Origin: Corydoras sp. C115 | Lineage: Eukaryota > Chordata > Actinopteri > Siluriformes > Callichthyidae | DNA: 64,000 nt | Direction of reading: 5' to 3' | Assembly: GCA_019802505.1 (NCBI GenBank) | Contig: JAFMOC010000009.1 | Span: forward strand, 7,128,501-7,192,500 | Translations under genes and position numbers: made by a program | Part shown: positions 38,700-50,727 of the stretch, piece after piece | Layout: the number at the start of each line of letters is the position of its first letter | Position numbering within the stretch: position 1 is the first letter of the stretch | The notes under the pieces: generated by a model | The model's input: the letters and a program-made list of their open reading frames with translations, nothing else | Told to the model about the DNA's origin: nothing | Database searches by the model: none

Positions 38700-39866
38700 A
38701 CACCTGATCAGAGGACAGAGTCCTGCAACATTCGGGAACTTTTGGAGGGAAACAAACTCGTGGTATTAACATACCGAGTAATGCTTAACAAAAATACTAA
38801 ATCATTTTCTGCTGCAAAATTCAGAAATGAACATTACAAAAAAATATATATGAAATATTAAAAACATAGTATTTACTTTGTTATTGTGCTTTTTGAGGCA
38901 AGTCCTCGTGGAAATAAAGATATTTCTGTCATCTGTTATTAATCTCCCCATCTGCACCAGAGTGTTTACTGTGTACTACAGTTTCCTCCCTCATTCCAAA
39001 CATATGCTGGTGAACTGAACTGATTAAAAATATCCCATAACTGTATGGATTATAATGGTTTTTATCAGGAAACAGTGACGTGGATCAGAATTACCCATCA
39101 TCTGTATCTCGAACAGTGAGACACACATTTCCCTCTCTCTCTGAAGTGGTTATTTTACAGCATTATTCATTATCAAAGTAATTGAGCATAAAAATCAAAT
39201 CACTAAAGTCAGAATTGCATCCAGTTAAAATGGATTTATTGATCCTGAATCGTCCTGGCGCCACACAAAGAAAAAATACAAAAGTATCAACACAGTACAA
39301 ATAGCTTTATCTTACAGAGACAGTGAGACAGACAGATAGACGCATAAAAAAAGAGACCAAGATGGAGAGACAGAGATGAAATTAAAACAAAAAGAAAACA
39401 AATCTGTGAGACAGAGAAAGAACAGAAGACCGGTCAAATAACGTAGGGAGTGAGAGACAGACCCAGAGTGAGATCTTCTTCCTTGTTTAAAGGAGCAAAC
39501 ACATCCGCCCGCATGCACACACACACACACACACACACGCACGCACGCACTCACAGAATAATCAGAATATTAAAATACTTGTTAGCAGAGCGGCGATTAA
39601 AAACCAGCGGTGCAGTGAGAGTCCGGCTGCACACTGCAATCCGACAGTCAAGTGATCCAGACTGACCGATCACACTACACCCACAGTTGACATCATTAAC
39701 ATGAGAGGAATAAACAGGTGAGGAAGGAACTGAGATTTAGAACAGGGCGAGTTTGTGGTAGGTGGCGGGGAAAAAAATAAAATAAAAAAAAAAAGTGAGG
39801 GGATTGGGTTGGGGGCGTGGCCTCAGCTTCCTCACAGTGATGTGTGGGCAGAGTGAGAGGTTGATG
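38700..39866. other. 3' ends of GT6 copy C and fam76b (convergent)
   Basis: The genes converge. AATAAA at 38913-38918 (plus) suits copy C. TTTATT at 39235-39240 reads AATAAA on minus and suits a fam76b 3' UTR of about 630 nt. A short (CA)n lies near 39518. No other gene seen. Confidence 0.6.
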
Positions 39867-40680
39867 TCATGGCAACAGGAGGGCAGCACTGCTGCGGTCA
39901 AGCTTCTTTCCTTTAGACAGAGCAGCGACCTGTTTCATTAACTCCCTGTTCTTAGCCTAAAAGTGTGAGACACACAGAGATGAAGACAGATCATAATTAA
40001 GGACTTGCTGTTAATATGTTGTCAGAGTTGCTGATGTGGTCTAACTACATGGTATCTACATGGGGGTTGGGGCCAGCAGTTTCTCACGTCCAATTATTTG
40101 ATCAACTGAAAATGTTGCCTCTGAGTCTGTGATCCTAAATCCATGAAGGACATGACGGTGTTAGCTCCGCCCCCTGCAGAGGGACCTGCCCATTAGAGAT
40201 CAGACTGACTGTCTGAACAGAATGGTTTCTGGTTTTAACGTGAAGTGTTTTATAATGCGTTTCGTCACCCAAAGGTAATGTTCTTGTGTTAGTGTGTGTG
40301 TGTGTGTGTGTGTGTACACGTGTAAGAAAGTGTGTGTACCTGTTGTTGTTCCATGGCCTCCTTATGTTGTTTCTCCATGTTGTTCATTTTCACACGCATG
40401 TTTGACTCCTGATACTGAAAATCAGCTTTCAGCTCGGTAAGCTGCACACACAGTTCGGTTTCATCAGTGCAGTGTACTGGTGTGTTGATGTTTGATAGCC
40501 TGTGGTGTTTTTTTTTGGGGGGTGGGGGGGGGGCGCTGGTTACCTTCCTGTCTTTTTCCAAAATAGTCTGGTCTCTCTGCTGCAAGAGTCTTTTCAGTGA
40601 CATCACTTCCTCTTTGAGCTGACTGATCAGGATAAAGTTATCAGTGGCGCCAGAATCCATAGACTGAGCAATAGAGCTAC

Positions 40681-40755
<75 letters not shown>

Positions 40756-43541
40756 TGAACCTCTTTGGTATGACACACTATAAGTGAGATATAGACACAC
40801 CCCTACACTCTATACCTGTCTCCATTGGAGGGTTTTAGCTCCAGTTTGGGTTTTTTCTTTGGTGTCTCTTTCTGAATGGAGGCGGATTTGTGGCTACAAT
40901 GACAAAAACATGAATCTTATTAAAACATGATATCACAGTCCCTGTTACCATGGTTACATTATGAATTGTCCTAAACAGGAAGACAGGGACCTGAATAAAC
41001 AATAAGACCCAGTGAATGAGACCGGATCAGTTTTACAGCGGTGGATGGATTTCGTAGAGTAGATCGCATTAGGATGGTGGATGATTCTCAGTATTGCAGT
41101 GACGCTGACATGGTGGTGGTGTGTTAGTTATGCTGGTACCAGTGGCTAAGACACAGCAGTGTGGCTGCCCTGAGAATAATCCACCATCATACTGTATGCA
41201 GAACCATGTGATCAGAGATGGAGAATTAGAAGACGGAGAAATTAATCTCAAATTTATAATATCGGTGCAGGGTCCAGTGTTCAGGTTCAGTGTTCAGGTG
41301 TTTTATTCAGTCCCACATCCACGGGTGAATTAAGGCAAACACCAGAATATGGGTTTTGGACTATTGCATGCAACAGAGTCCTGCAGATGAAGACAGGGGA
41401 ACCTGAAAGCTTTCCTCATTTGCATACAGATTATGATTTTGTTCTTAAATCAAAAGTTTCAGAAAAAAGAAAACCGAGAGACACAGAAAGTAAGACAGAC
41501 GAGTACCTCTGATCCCACAGCCGCTGTTCTGGTTCAGGACTTAAACTACCACTGAGCCTGTAACACATACACATGTGCTCGCTCACTTCTGGTGAAAGTT
41601 TGTGTGTGTGTGTGTGTGAGTGAGTGAGTGTGTTGGGGGGGGGGATACATACTTGTGGTGAGAGCTGCTGTGTCTCTGATGTTGGCGATGTTCTTTCTCA
41701 CTCAGTGATGAGGAGTTGGAATGTGAGGAACTTAAACCTTTTCTCTGTTCTTTAGTTTTCTGTAACACTCGACGGTAAGAGAGCGTACACAACCAGCACA
41801 ACAACTTCCCATCCACCTACAATAAACACACGCACAGTTAACGATCATGAACACATCTGTTAAGAAACTACATACGGGTGATTTTTGGATCTTTCTGTAG
41901 AAAAAAAAAAATCTGATTTTGTGACCCAGATGAACATCAGAGTTCTCCGATCTAAACATAGACGACCTGGGGGGGGGGGGGGGGGCAAAGAGCAGGGAGC
42001 ACAAAAGAGGAGCCAGAACCCCAAACCATCTGCAGAGGTTCTATAAAGTGCAACTATGCTGTTATTACCAATGTAATTCAGTTAAATGTTATTATACATG
42101 TTTGTGTGTGCAGACCTTTCTTCGTCCCTCTTCTTTCCTGTCGAAGGCGCACTGTTGTTTACATTGTTCGCAGGTCTGTGGGGGTCCGTACTTCTTCTCA
42201 GAGTTGGTGCAGCGCTGACATTTAGTTCCAATGAACGCTGCAATGATGTTACAGTACTGACAGGGCTTTGGCTGACAGACAGACAGACAGACAGAGGATT
42301 AATGCAAAATGAATCCATTTCAATTTAGCAGGTTACATCCATTCTCTCATGCTGTCACTCAGGCATTCACTCTCATTCAGTGTGTGTATTACAGGGGAAC
42401 TCACTGTGCCAAACTGTTTTACATTCTGTGCACATTTCTTGCAGATAGTGTTGGTTTTACTAAAGAAGAAGAAACAGAAAGGAATTATTATCTCATACTT
42501 CATAATCTTGATATAATCTCATAAACATAAAATATAATACAATATAATCTCAATAATACTGCTGCTCTTAATTACAGATACAAAGAGTAAAGCACAGTAA
42601 ACAATAAAAGACACAAAATCAGGTTTTGCCTTTAAAACCCCTCTGAAATAATTACAATGCCACTGACAGGTGCACTTTTTTCTGTTTTTTTTAAATGTCT
42701 GTTCATCTTGTAACTTATTGTTGTAAAATAACTGTGAGAGTTTCATATTACAATTACTATAAAGAAACATGTTTGTGTGTGAGAGAGAGAGACTGTGGAA
42801 GGTTTTACCTTTCTTGTTGGAACTCTGTTCTGCAGTAGGTACATTTAACTATGGGATGTGCAATCCGACACTCCTGCAAACACACACACACACACACACC
42901 TATGCATTAGAATGTTACACTCAAACACGTTACAGTACACACAGGGTGCAGTACACATCACACACACCATATATAGTACATAAAGCATATATACACACTC
43001 ACAGCATACACAGTATGCAGTATACTGTGTGTGTGTGTATTATATATATATATATATAAACACAGTATGTACACACAGGGGTGGCACGGTGGCTTAGTGG
43101 TTAGCATGTTCTCCTCACAGCACTGGGGAGTCCCGTTTCGAATCCCTGTCTGGGTGGAGTTTGCATGTTCTCCCCGTGTCCGCGTGGGTTTCCTCCCACA
43201 GTCCAAAAACATGGATCAAGGTCAATCAAGTTCTCCAAATTGCCCCATATAGAGTGTGTTTGTGAGTGAGTGAGTGTGTGTCCAGTGATACATTGCCCCC
43301 CTGTTCTGGGTGTATCTGCCCAGCGCCCGAAACGTTCTCCCCTGGATGGGCATGGGGAACCCCCCCGCGACCCTAATATAGGATAAAGCGGAAGATGATG
43401 GATGGATGGATGTACAGACAGGGTGTAGTTCTAAGTCTCTTGGCGGTGCAGTACCTTGCACAGCTGCTGTCCCTGAGAGAGCTCCTCGAACGGGTAGCGC
43501 TGGTTGCACTTGGTGCAGGCGTACAGAGCGGATCCCGACAT
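39867..43541 (-). CDS. fam76b: FAM76B-type Cys-rich/coiled-coil nuclear protein
   Basis: Nuclear-speckle protein family of uncertain biochemistry; the mammalian protein has been linked to hnRNP A2B1 and inflammation control. Ten exons: 43455-43541, 42809-42873, 42405-42459, 42116-42271, 41653-41816, 41507-41557, 40816-40893, 40544-40679, 40340-40441, 39867-39956; 984 nt, 327 aa (human 339), phases consistent. The N-terminal half has repeated CxxC pairs (YACTKCNQRYPFEELSQGQQ, CTYC, CKKC, CQYC, CQRC, CEQC, CWLC), probably Zn-binding. Then comes a Ser/His-rich linker, a basic PKKKPKLELK, and a coiled coil (ISQLKEEVMSLKRLLQQRDQ). The C-terminus is ELMKQVAALSKGKK. The long His repeat of mammalian FAM76B is reduced to scattered His (HRQHQRHSSSHHK). 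The length and linker fit FAM76B rather than FAM76A. Confidence 0.93.
40686..40744. repeat. (GA)n microsatellite
   Basis: About 29 GA units directly next to the acceptor of the 40544-40679 fam76b exon; on the sense strand this gives a (TC)n polypyrimidine tract. Confidence 0.95.
43080..43400 (+). mobile_element. V-SINE in fam76b intron 1
   Basis: Head GTGGCACGGTGGCTTAGTGG, B-box-like TTTCGAATCC, the core (missing the CTCCGGGTTC segment), tail GGATAAAGCGGAAGATGATG followed by GGAT repeats. The flanks GTACACACAGGG and GTACAGACAGGG are an imperfect target-site duplication. Confidence 0.88.
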
Positions 43542-44060
43542 CACCGCCGCCGCCTCTCTCACTGAGCTCGACTTTAACCCGAGATTAAATGAGCTGGAAT
43601 AATCTAAACCTGAATCAGACCGGGATACGTGGCGCGCACACACACACATATATAAACACACTCATTAGCTTAGCGTTAGCTCGTTAGCGCTACTCGGGCC
43701 GGGTTCATTAAAAACTCGTACCGACGTGTAGCCGTCGTCTAATCTACTGATTCTTTATTAAACCTCAGCGGCGATTAAAACAATTAAAGCCGAACTCAAA
43801 GCGATTTAAAACCCCGTTCTTTCACAATATTTTTGCTTTCTCTGGATCTCCCACGAACCGGATGCGATCTGCGGCCACAAAGGAAAAACTCGGCAGCCAA
43901 TCGGAATCGCTTGGTGGAACCGACGACGGCGGCGGCTCGACCAATAAACGCGCTCGGTGGGACGAACCTTCGCTGTTTAAATCACATCGCTTTGACGCAA
44001 TTGGTTGAGACCTGACCCACTGAGAAACGTGGGCATTGTGATGACGTAGGTGAGCGTCTT
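43542..44060 (-). promoter_or_regulatory. fam76b promoter region
   Basis: CpG-richer than its surroundings. Contains several CCAAT boxes (near 43897, 43940 and, inverted, 44000) and a CRE-like TGACGTAG near 44042. No TATA box. In mammals FAM76B is head-to-head with CEP57; no cep57 exon was found to the right of this region. Confidence 0.5.
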
Positions 44061-44158
44061 TAATACGGGCTTTGAAACACCCAGACCCCGTCCCCCCGTC
44101 CATCCGACTCATTAAAGATGAAACAACAATTGGCAATATTGTACGAGAAGGCGGGGCT

Positions 44159-44230
44159 TTATTGTGAATAAATCATATAAAGAGGTGTTATTAGTCTCTG
44201 GGCTTCTTTCCCATGATTTATTCACAATAA
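44159..44230. repeat. 17-bp inverted repeat
   Basis: TTATTGTGAATAAATCA (44159-44175) and its exact reverse complement (44214-44230), 38 bp apart. No transposon features noticed around it. Confidence 0.85.
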
Positions 44231-44465
44231 CACACAACCTCTAGTGTCTGATTGCTTTTATAAAACACTTAAACACACTATAATAAAAACAAGGTTTGAT
44301 AATAATGCGTTTATTAAAACCAAAGTCATTATTAATCTGGTCTTCCACGACGTAATCTAGTCCAGTTTTTAAAGTGAACGCTGTTTGCTGAGTGAAAGGA
44401 TTCCGGTTTCTTTAACAATCAAACACTGTCATCTAGTGGCCAAATTACAGAACACAGTGTATTAC

Positions 44466-44804
44466 ATTCATTCATTATCTCCCGCTTTATCCTTTATTAG
44501 GGTGGGGTTCCCCATGCCCATCCAGGGGAGAACGTCTCGGGCGCTGGGCAGATAGACCCAGGACAGGGCGCCAATCCATCGCTGGGCACACACTCACTCA
44601 CACAGACACTCTCTATTTGGGGCAATTTTGAGAATTCAATTCACCTTGATCCATGTTTTTGGACTGTGGGAGGAAACCGGAGAACCCGGAGGAAACCCAC
44701 GCAGACACGGGGAGAACATGGAAACTCCACCCAGATGGGGATTTGAACCGGGAATCCCTAGCGCTGAGAGGTGAACGTGCTAACCACTAAGCCACCGTGC
44801 CGCC
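44466..44804 (-). mobile_element. V-SINE with 11-bp target-site duplication
   Basis: Full-length reverse-oriented copy: tail (CATTCATTATCTCCCGCTTT) on the left, head (CTAAGCCACCGTGCCGCC) on the right. CAGTGTATTAC flanks both ends (44455-44465 and 44805-44815). Confidence 0.92.
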
Positions 44805-44815
44805 CAGTGTATTAC

Positions 44816-46203
44816 AAAAACAAAAAAGACATCGGGAAATGAATGTATATTACTGTATCGAGGCACTGCGAGTGGCGAGCCGTCCGGACTGGCAGACGGT
44901 GTTGACCCGGGGACCAGTGGCTAAAGGGCTGATGTCGAACTTCGACAGTCTGCGGCTGGACAACGGAGTACTGTGCCGTGTGTGGGAAGACCCGACGCCA
45001 GGTAGCCGAGTGATCCAGACGGTTGTTCCACGGGGCATGAGATCTGCAGTACTGGGGGCAGTTCATGGTGCAGTGGGGTCTGACCATTTTGGTGTGACCA
45101 AGACGCTGAGACGCCTGCAACAGCGATTCTACTGGCCTGGCTGTCGCAACAACGTGGAGCTGTTTGTAACTGCTGCAACATCTGCACTGCAAAAAAAGCC
45201 CTGCAGCGCCACTACAGCCGATGCAATCTGGGGCGCCGATGGAGAGGGTGGCTGTCGATGTGCCTGGGCCCTTTCCCGGTGACGGACTCTGGTAACCGAT
45301 ACGTGATTGTGGCCATGGATTATTTCACGAAATGGCCAGAGGCGTATGCGGTACCAGACCAGAGTGCCTCCACGACGGCGGGGCGGCTGGTGGAGGAGTT
45401 CTTCTGCTGGTTCGGAGTCCCCGAGGTGCTGCACAGCGACCAAGGACGGAACTTCGAGTCCGAGGTGATGAAGGAGACGTGCCGGCGTATGGGTGTGCAG
45501 AAGACCCCTACATCCCCAGAGCGACGGTTTGGTGGAAAGATTCAACCGAACCCTGGCGACGCAACAGGCTGTGGTCACAGCAAAGAACCAGAGGGACTGG
45601 GACAGGCACCTGCCCATCGTTTTGTTGGCCTGTCGCCTGGCGGTGCAAGAGTCCACCGGATTCACTCCTGCCATGGTAATGTTTGGGTGTGAGCTATGGA
45701 CGCCCGTCGATTTGGGGGAGGGGGACGCGAGGGGTCCACCTGGTCCGGCATAGGTGTCAAGATTGCTCGACCGATTACACCAGGTCCATGAACTGACAAG
45801 GTCACATCAGGCGGACGCTGGGGCGAGGCAGAAACGGGCATACGACACGCGGTGCTTTGGAGAGCCCCTGGAACTAGACTCGAAGGTCTGGCTCTACAAC
45901 CCGCGGTGGAAAAAGGGAGTGTGCCCTAAGCTCCAGTCTGCGTGGGAGGGGCCCTTCGTGGTCAAGTCGCGACTGGGTGAGGTGGTGTATCGCGTCGTTT
46001 TGGGATGTTGCCACCTCGTTGTCCACAGGGACAGATTGGCCCCTTACCGCCCTAAAGTTGCAGTGGGCGAACCACTGGTTGTTTCGGGGGTGTCTCACCT
46101 CAGGGTCGAGTGTGCCTGGGGTGCCCGCGACGCGAACTCCGATTACCTGCCCGACTGTTGGACTGAGGTCAACCGGGACGTTTGACAGTAAGGGGGGGGG
46201 CTG
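44816..46203 (+). pseudogene. Ty3/gypsy-type retrotransposon pol (integrase) remnant
   Basis: 5'-truncated: gag, protease, RT and RNase H are missing. Remaining: integrase N-terminal zinc region (HFGVTKTLRRLQQRFYWPGC), catalytic core (VAMDYFTKWPEAYAV, then HSDQGRNFESEV, then SDGLVERFNRTL, the D,D,E triad), and a C-terminal GPY/F-type module (SAWEGPFVVKSRLG). At least two frame breaks are visible: near 45165, where the CNIC knuckle falls in another frame, and near 45508 just before the catalytic Glu. A purine tract at 46187-46200 leads into the LTR. Dead copy; described, not restored. Confidence 0.88.
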
Positions 46204-46555
46204 TGTAGCACGGGACTCGCCATCTTGGCGCGCACGTCACAGCTTGGCATGTTGCCCTGGCACACGTCACAGCTTGGTAGGTTGCCCTGCCAATGGGAAG
46301 TTGCCCCGTGGGTTTCACGGAATGTACCGTGGGGCACGCATGCACATCGTAGTTTGGCAGGATGCCCTGCCAATGGGAAGTTGCCCCGTGGATGTTCTGG
46401 GATGCGCCGCGGGAATATAGGTGTATATAAGGGAAGGGGTTCGTGTGTCTGCATGGTTGAAGTGTTGGAGTTATTTGAGTTACGTTCACAATCTGGTTAA
46501 TAAACCCAGTTTGGTTATGATGGCATCTCACCGTCAGTTCTTCGTCAACGCCACA
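46204..46555 (+). mobile_element. 3' LTR of the Ty3/gypsy element
   Basis: Starts TGTAGCACGGG right after the polypurine tract and ends ...CGCCACA; TGT/ACA termini. Contains a TATA box (TATATAAGG, 46424-46432) and AATAAA near 46498, so U3 and R are readable. U3 holds internal direct repeats. The exact ends are an estimate because the 5' LTR is missing. Confidence 0.75.
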
Positions 46556-46690
46556 TTACTTATTGATATAAATATGAAGCGCTCAGAGGTGTGTGTTATT
46601 ATCAATATTGTCAACAACTGGACAAACAACTCAGCCTATCAGATTAAAGGACCAGAACTATCCACTTTTAACAGAAAATTAGACACATTA

Positions 46691-46812
46691 ACTGTAAATC
46701 AGTCAGTACACTGATCAGAGAAGATTGGAAACTGCGTGCAGTGATGATCTCTTGATCATCACTGCACGCAGTTTCCAATCTTCTCTGATCAGTGTACTGA
46801 CTGATTTACAGT
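46691..46812. repeat. Perfect palindrome: 59-bp arms, 4-bp loop
   Basis: The left arm 46691-46749 is the exact reverse complement of 46754-46812, separated by TCTT. Complementarity stops abruptly at both outer ends. No TIR family or target duplication recognised. Confidence 0.95.
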
Positions 46813-47024
46813 GAAAAGTAAAAAGTAAAAATTTTGACTTCCTGATACTATAAAGTTGCAGGAATCCAGTTCTTGCAATATTGTTTAAGTGTTTTGTGAT
46901 ATATATTAAACTCATTCATGACACCTTAATATTTTACAGATAAACAGATCATCAATATTTAAGTTTATTTTCAATTTAGTGATTAAGTAAAAAATGTAAA
47001 TTAAGTGAAATGCCTACAGCACTT

Positions 47025-47165
47025 ACACACAGAGGAATTTGTTCTCCACAGAACGAGAAGTGAAATATGCAATTGAGGATTTGGGGTTAGGTGCCTTGCT
47101 CAAGAGCACTTCAATTATAGTACATCCACAACGCTGGCTCCTTAACCACAGGCCTATGACGACTT
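47025..47165 (+). repeat. Fragment of tRNA-derived fish SINE
   Basis: Shares GGGGTTAGGTGCCTTGCTCA, GAGCACTTCA and CCTTAACCACAGGCCTATGA with the larger copy at 58630-58945. Confidence 0.65.
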
Positions 47166-47579
47166 CTTCTTTATTTTGATTATGAATACAACTATTAAAA
47201 CCTCAGGTTAATAAGAATTTATAGAGTGTCAAATGCTACACTGAGATCTAAAGTGGTGAAGAGACAGCAGTAATAAATCACGAACTACTTTATTAATCCT
47301 TTCTCAGGTCTATAATGAAACCTAAATCCTGACTGATAAACATTACAAGACTGAAGATGACTCAGCTGCCAAAATGCACCTTTCCCAAAATTTAAGAGAA
47401 AAAAAAAAACAAAAGTTTGACCTAAACAAGTTAATGGAATTGATGTATATTAGTTTTAATACCCCTTATAGTCATTAACTTCCCTGAAATTAACCAATGC
47501 TCTGTGTTTTATTCTGAAACACTCTCAGATTGTTTAGTGGAAAGTTAAACAGCAAAAAAAATCGTACCATTAAAAGGCT

Positions 47580-47617
<38 letters not shown>

Positions 47618-47922
47618 CACAATGCTGATAAATTAACATACAATAGCAGCCTGTGCTGCCGTGGTCTACAATTCCATTCAGTACACACACACACACACAC
47701 ACACTCTTTGATTGAACCCCCACTTGGTGACCCTTGTCACACGATGCAACTAAAGATGTGGGATTGGCTGTGGAATGTAAGGTCACAAGAGAGTGTGTGT
47801 GTGTGTGTGTGATGGATGATTCTGGATCAGAACTTATCTGACATTTGGACCTTCCACAAATCACTGGTAACCTGGACATGTTCCGCTGATTAATTTAGTA
47901 TTATGAAATGGTGTAATGTTTA

Positions 47923-47968
<46 letters not shown>

Positions 47969-47995
47969 TGCATTTATACAGGGTGCACAGGCAGG

Positions 47996-48718
47996 ATGAA
48001 CTGGGCGACGTTCTACGCTCTGATCAGCGGTGGAAGCCGCCACTCGACGGCGGTGGGCCGGGTCTGGTTGTCGGTGCTGTTCGTCTTCAGGGTTCTGGTT
48101 CTCGCCGTGGCGGCTGACAGCGTCTGGAGCGACGAGCGCGAGCAGTTCACCTGTAACACGCAGCAGCCCGGATGTAACAGCGTCTGCTACGACCACTTCT
48201 TCCCCATCTCGCACACCCGCCTCTGGGCACTGCAGCTCATTCTTGTGTCTAGCGCCGCCCTGCTGGTGCACATGCACGTCACACACCGTCACCACGTCAA
48301 GAAAAAGCTGCGGCGTCCCGACGGGACCAAGTCCGGAGAACTGGAGCGCATCGGCGTGCGGACTCCGCCGGAGATCAGCGGCGCCCTCTGGTGGACGTAT
48401 GTGATAAGCCTGCTAGTGCGCGTCGCCTTCGAGTCCGTGTTCCTCTACCTGTTCTACGTCATCTATCCCGGATACAAAATGTTCCGCCTGGTGAAGTGCG
48501 ACGCCTACCCCTGTCCCAACACCGTGGACTGCTTCGTCTCCCGCCCCACAGAGAAGACCGTCTTCACCGTCTTCATGCTGTCCGTCTCCGGCGTCTGCGT
48601 GCTTCTCAACATCGCTGAGATCGTGCTTCTGATCAGCAGGGCGGCCACCAAACACCTGCACGGCAGAGAGCAGCCGCAGCTCGGGACCTGGATCAGCCAC
48701 AAACTGCTCTCCTTCTAA
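47996..48718 (+). CDS. gjb1: Gap junction beta-1-type connexin (Cx32/Cx27.5 class)
   Basis: Connexin: six subunits form a hemichannel, and two dock into a gap-junction channel for ions and small metabolites. Single coding exon, 240 aa. N-terminus MNWATFYALISG; four membrane segments near 22-40, 76-95, 131-150 and 190-210. Loop cysteines are C53/C60/C64 and C168/C173/C179 in the invariant C-X6-C-X3-C and C-X4-C-X5-C spacing. Signatures are NTQQPGCNSVCYDHFFPISH and CPNTVDCFVSRPTEKTVFTV. Best match in memory is GJB1 (Cx32), the myelin and liver connexin. The C-terminal tail is only about 30 residues against about 75 in human Cx32 and lacks its CSAC end. Teleosts have two gjb1 genes; which one this is was not resolved. 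AATAAA at 48931-48936. Confidence 0.88.
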   Translation: MNWATFYALISGGSRHSTAVGRVWLSVLFVFRVLVLAVAADSVWSDEREQFTCNTQQPGCNSVCYDHFFPISHTRLWALQLILVSSAALLVHMHVTHRHHVKKKLRRPDGTKSGELERIGVRTPPEISGALWWTYVISLLVRVAFESVFLYLFYVIYPGYKMFRLVKCDAYPCPNTVDCFVSRPTEKTVFTVFMLSVSGVCVLLNIAEIVLLISRAATKHLHGREQPQLGTWISHKLLSF

Positions 48719-49700
48719 ACCCTCAGAATGAACAGCGGCCAGGGGCCCCCGGGCCCCGTCTGAAATAGAGTGGATGTTCCAGGGGTGGAATCAATATCAC
48801 TAGAATTCATCAGAATGTAAACCAAAAGTGAGGAGTGACTAACTCGAAACTTTATTCATTTAAAAGCAATGAGTCTAAACCCTTAAACTCTGAGCAGAGC
48901 TAGAGTTTTATTAAGCATTCAGATACATGAAATAAACACAACCTTAACACCAATAACAACTCCATCACTTACTTAAAATATAACTATTTAATATTTGCAG
49001 AATCAATAAAAATAAAATTTAGATGTTAAATATTACATTAGTTATATTGTAATTTAAAATAAAAAATGATTATGATTGACAATTGGGTCGAGGTGTGAGT
49101 CAGTGAGAGAGTCGGTCAGTGTAAATGTACATTATGTGTAAGATGTGATTTAAAAACTCAGTAATTAACTTCCTATTTGAACCAAAGCCACTGTAACATC
49201 TTTTACTGTAACCATTCCTTCATTCATTCATTGAATACTGTAACCAAGATATTATAATTTTATATATAATAAAATATATATTAACAGTTTGCTTTTGTGT
49301 GTGTATGTGTGCGTGTGTGTGTGCACAGTTACTATACAAACAAATAAAGAATGAAGGTCTGTGTGTAAGTCTTTAAAAAGTCAATTTCAATTAGATTTTT
49401 AATAATTTAAAACCAAACCTTCTGGAAATAAAGTAAAAAACATTATTTTTAAAATTTAAAACAGATTTTCAGGCCCCTCCCACTCCAGAGACCTTCTAAT
49501 TGCTTTAATTAAGACGGTTTTTTTTAATAAACAGTTAAAAATAACTAATAATGAAATTAACTGGAGATTTTTATAAGATTTCCATATAAAGTCACACACA
49601 CAAACAGTGATGGATGGTAGATGGTGTATGGTAACTGCAGGTATTTGGCTCCAGAGTAATTATAACTTACCCTGTCTCCAAATAGGAATTGCTGCACACA

Positions 49701-49788
<88 letters not shown>

Positions 49789-50339
49789 CACATACGATGG
49801 AACAGCTGATGGACCAGGTCTGGGGTAAACGTAGGTAATATAGTAGGAAGAGTTTTAAATGGCACTAAAGTCATTGTTTCACAGTATATATAAGAACAAA
49901 ATTATATTTTTAAATAAAAAATAGTAATAACAAAATAGTAATAACAAAAGTCTAAATGACATTATTAGATAATGAATCCTGAGGCATCAGTATGGATGCA
50001 GCATATTACTGTTGTAGCTACTGGAGGTTGGAACTAGAAACTTTAGTCAGAAAAAGTAAAGAAACATTAAAAAGGAAAGAACAAGAACTCAGAACTGAAC
50101 CTTTCAATATTCATAACTAAAATTAACATTACAGAGTGACTGTCTGTGTGTGTGTCCATGTGTGTAGCATTATTCATCAAAATAATAGTACAGAATAAAT
50201 AATACATTATTACTAAAAAATAAATATTTAGTACATTTGCAACATCCTAACCTCTGATTGGCTCAAACTGCACTCAGTCACAGACTGCGGGGATCATAGT
50301 TCCCTCTGAGGGATTGGGTCCTCTGCCAAATTTAACTCC

Positions 50340-50423
<84 letters not shown>

Positions 50424-50707
50424 GTGTGTTTATTAATGGTGCTGCTTGTAGCTTCAGTTGTGTCTTGGTGTTAATAAGAGCTAGTTGTGTAATCGTGGGA
50501 GCGCGAACACTCAGCCTGTTGGTGTGTGTGTGGTTCTGATCTGGAAATTTTGTTAAAAGTAAGTTTATATTTTATTGAATAATTTTATTCGTAATATGTG
50601 TAAGCTGGTTGTGTATTTCTGTGAGAAACAGTTTAAAGTCACTGAAGCTGATCATACGGGCTTTTTAAAAAGTGTTTTCTCTCTCTCTGTGTCTGTCTGG
50701 TTCTCAG
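48719..50707. other. Spacer between the two connexin genes
   Basis: AT-rich with large (CA)n blocks at 49694-49790 and 50341-50419. A donor-like GTAAGT at 50557 suggests a noncoding first exon of the alpha connexin (about 50430-50556) joined to an acceptor at 50707 (GTTCTCAG). No other gene seen. Confidence 0.55.
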
Positions 50708-50727
50708 TCTGTCTCTGTGCTTGCACC

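Larger units (their letters stand above)
46556..47995. other. 5' flank of gjb1
   Basis: Apart from the palindrome, holds a SINE-like fragment (47025-47165), (TG)n/(CA)n tracts at 47582-47612, 47683-47703 and 47928-47964, and an acceptor-like TTTATACAG at 47972-47981, 15 bp before the gjb1 ATG. That suggests an upstream noncoding exon, which was not located. Confidence 0.55.

Noticed and set aside
43822..44136. 104-aa open frame over the fam76b promoter
   Set aside because: Open by CpG-rich composition; no homology and no splice logic.
50575..50727. 51 extra residues upstream of the alpha-connexin MGDW start
   Set aside because: Connexins start at MGDW; an acceptor (GTTCTCAG) at 50700-50707 shows the upstream part is intronic.
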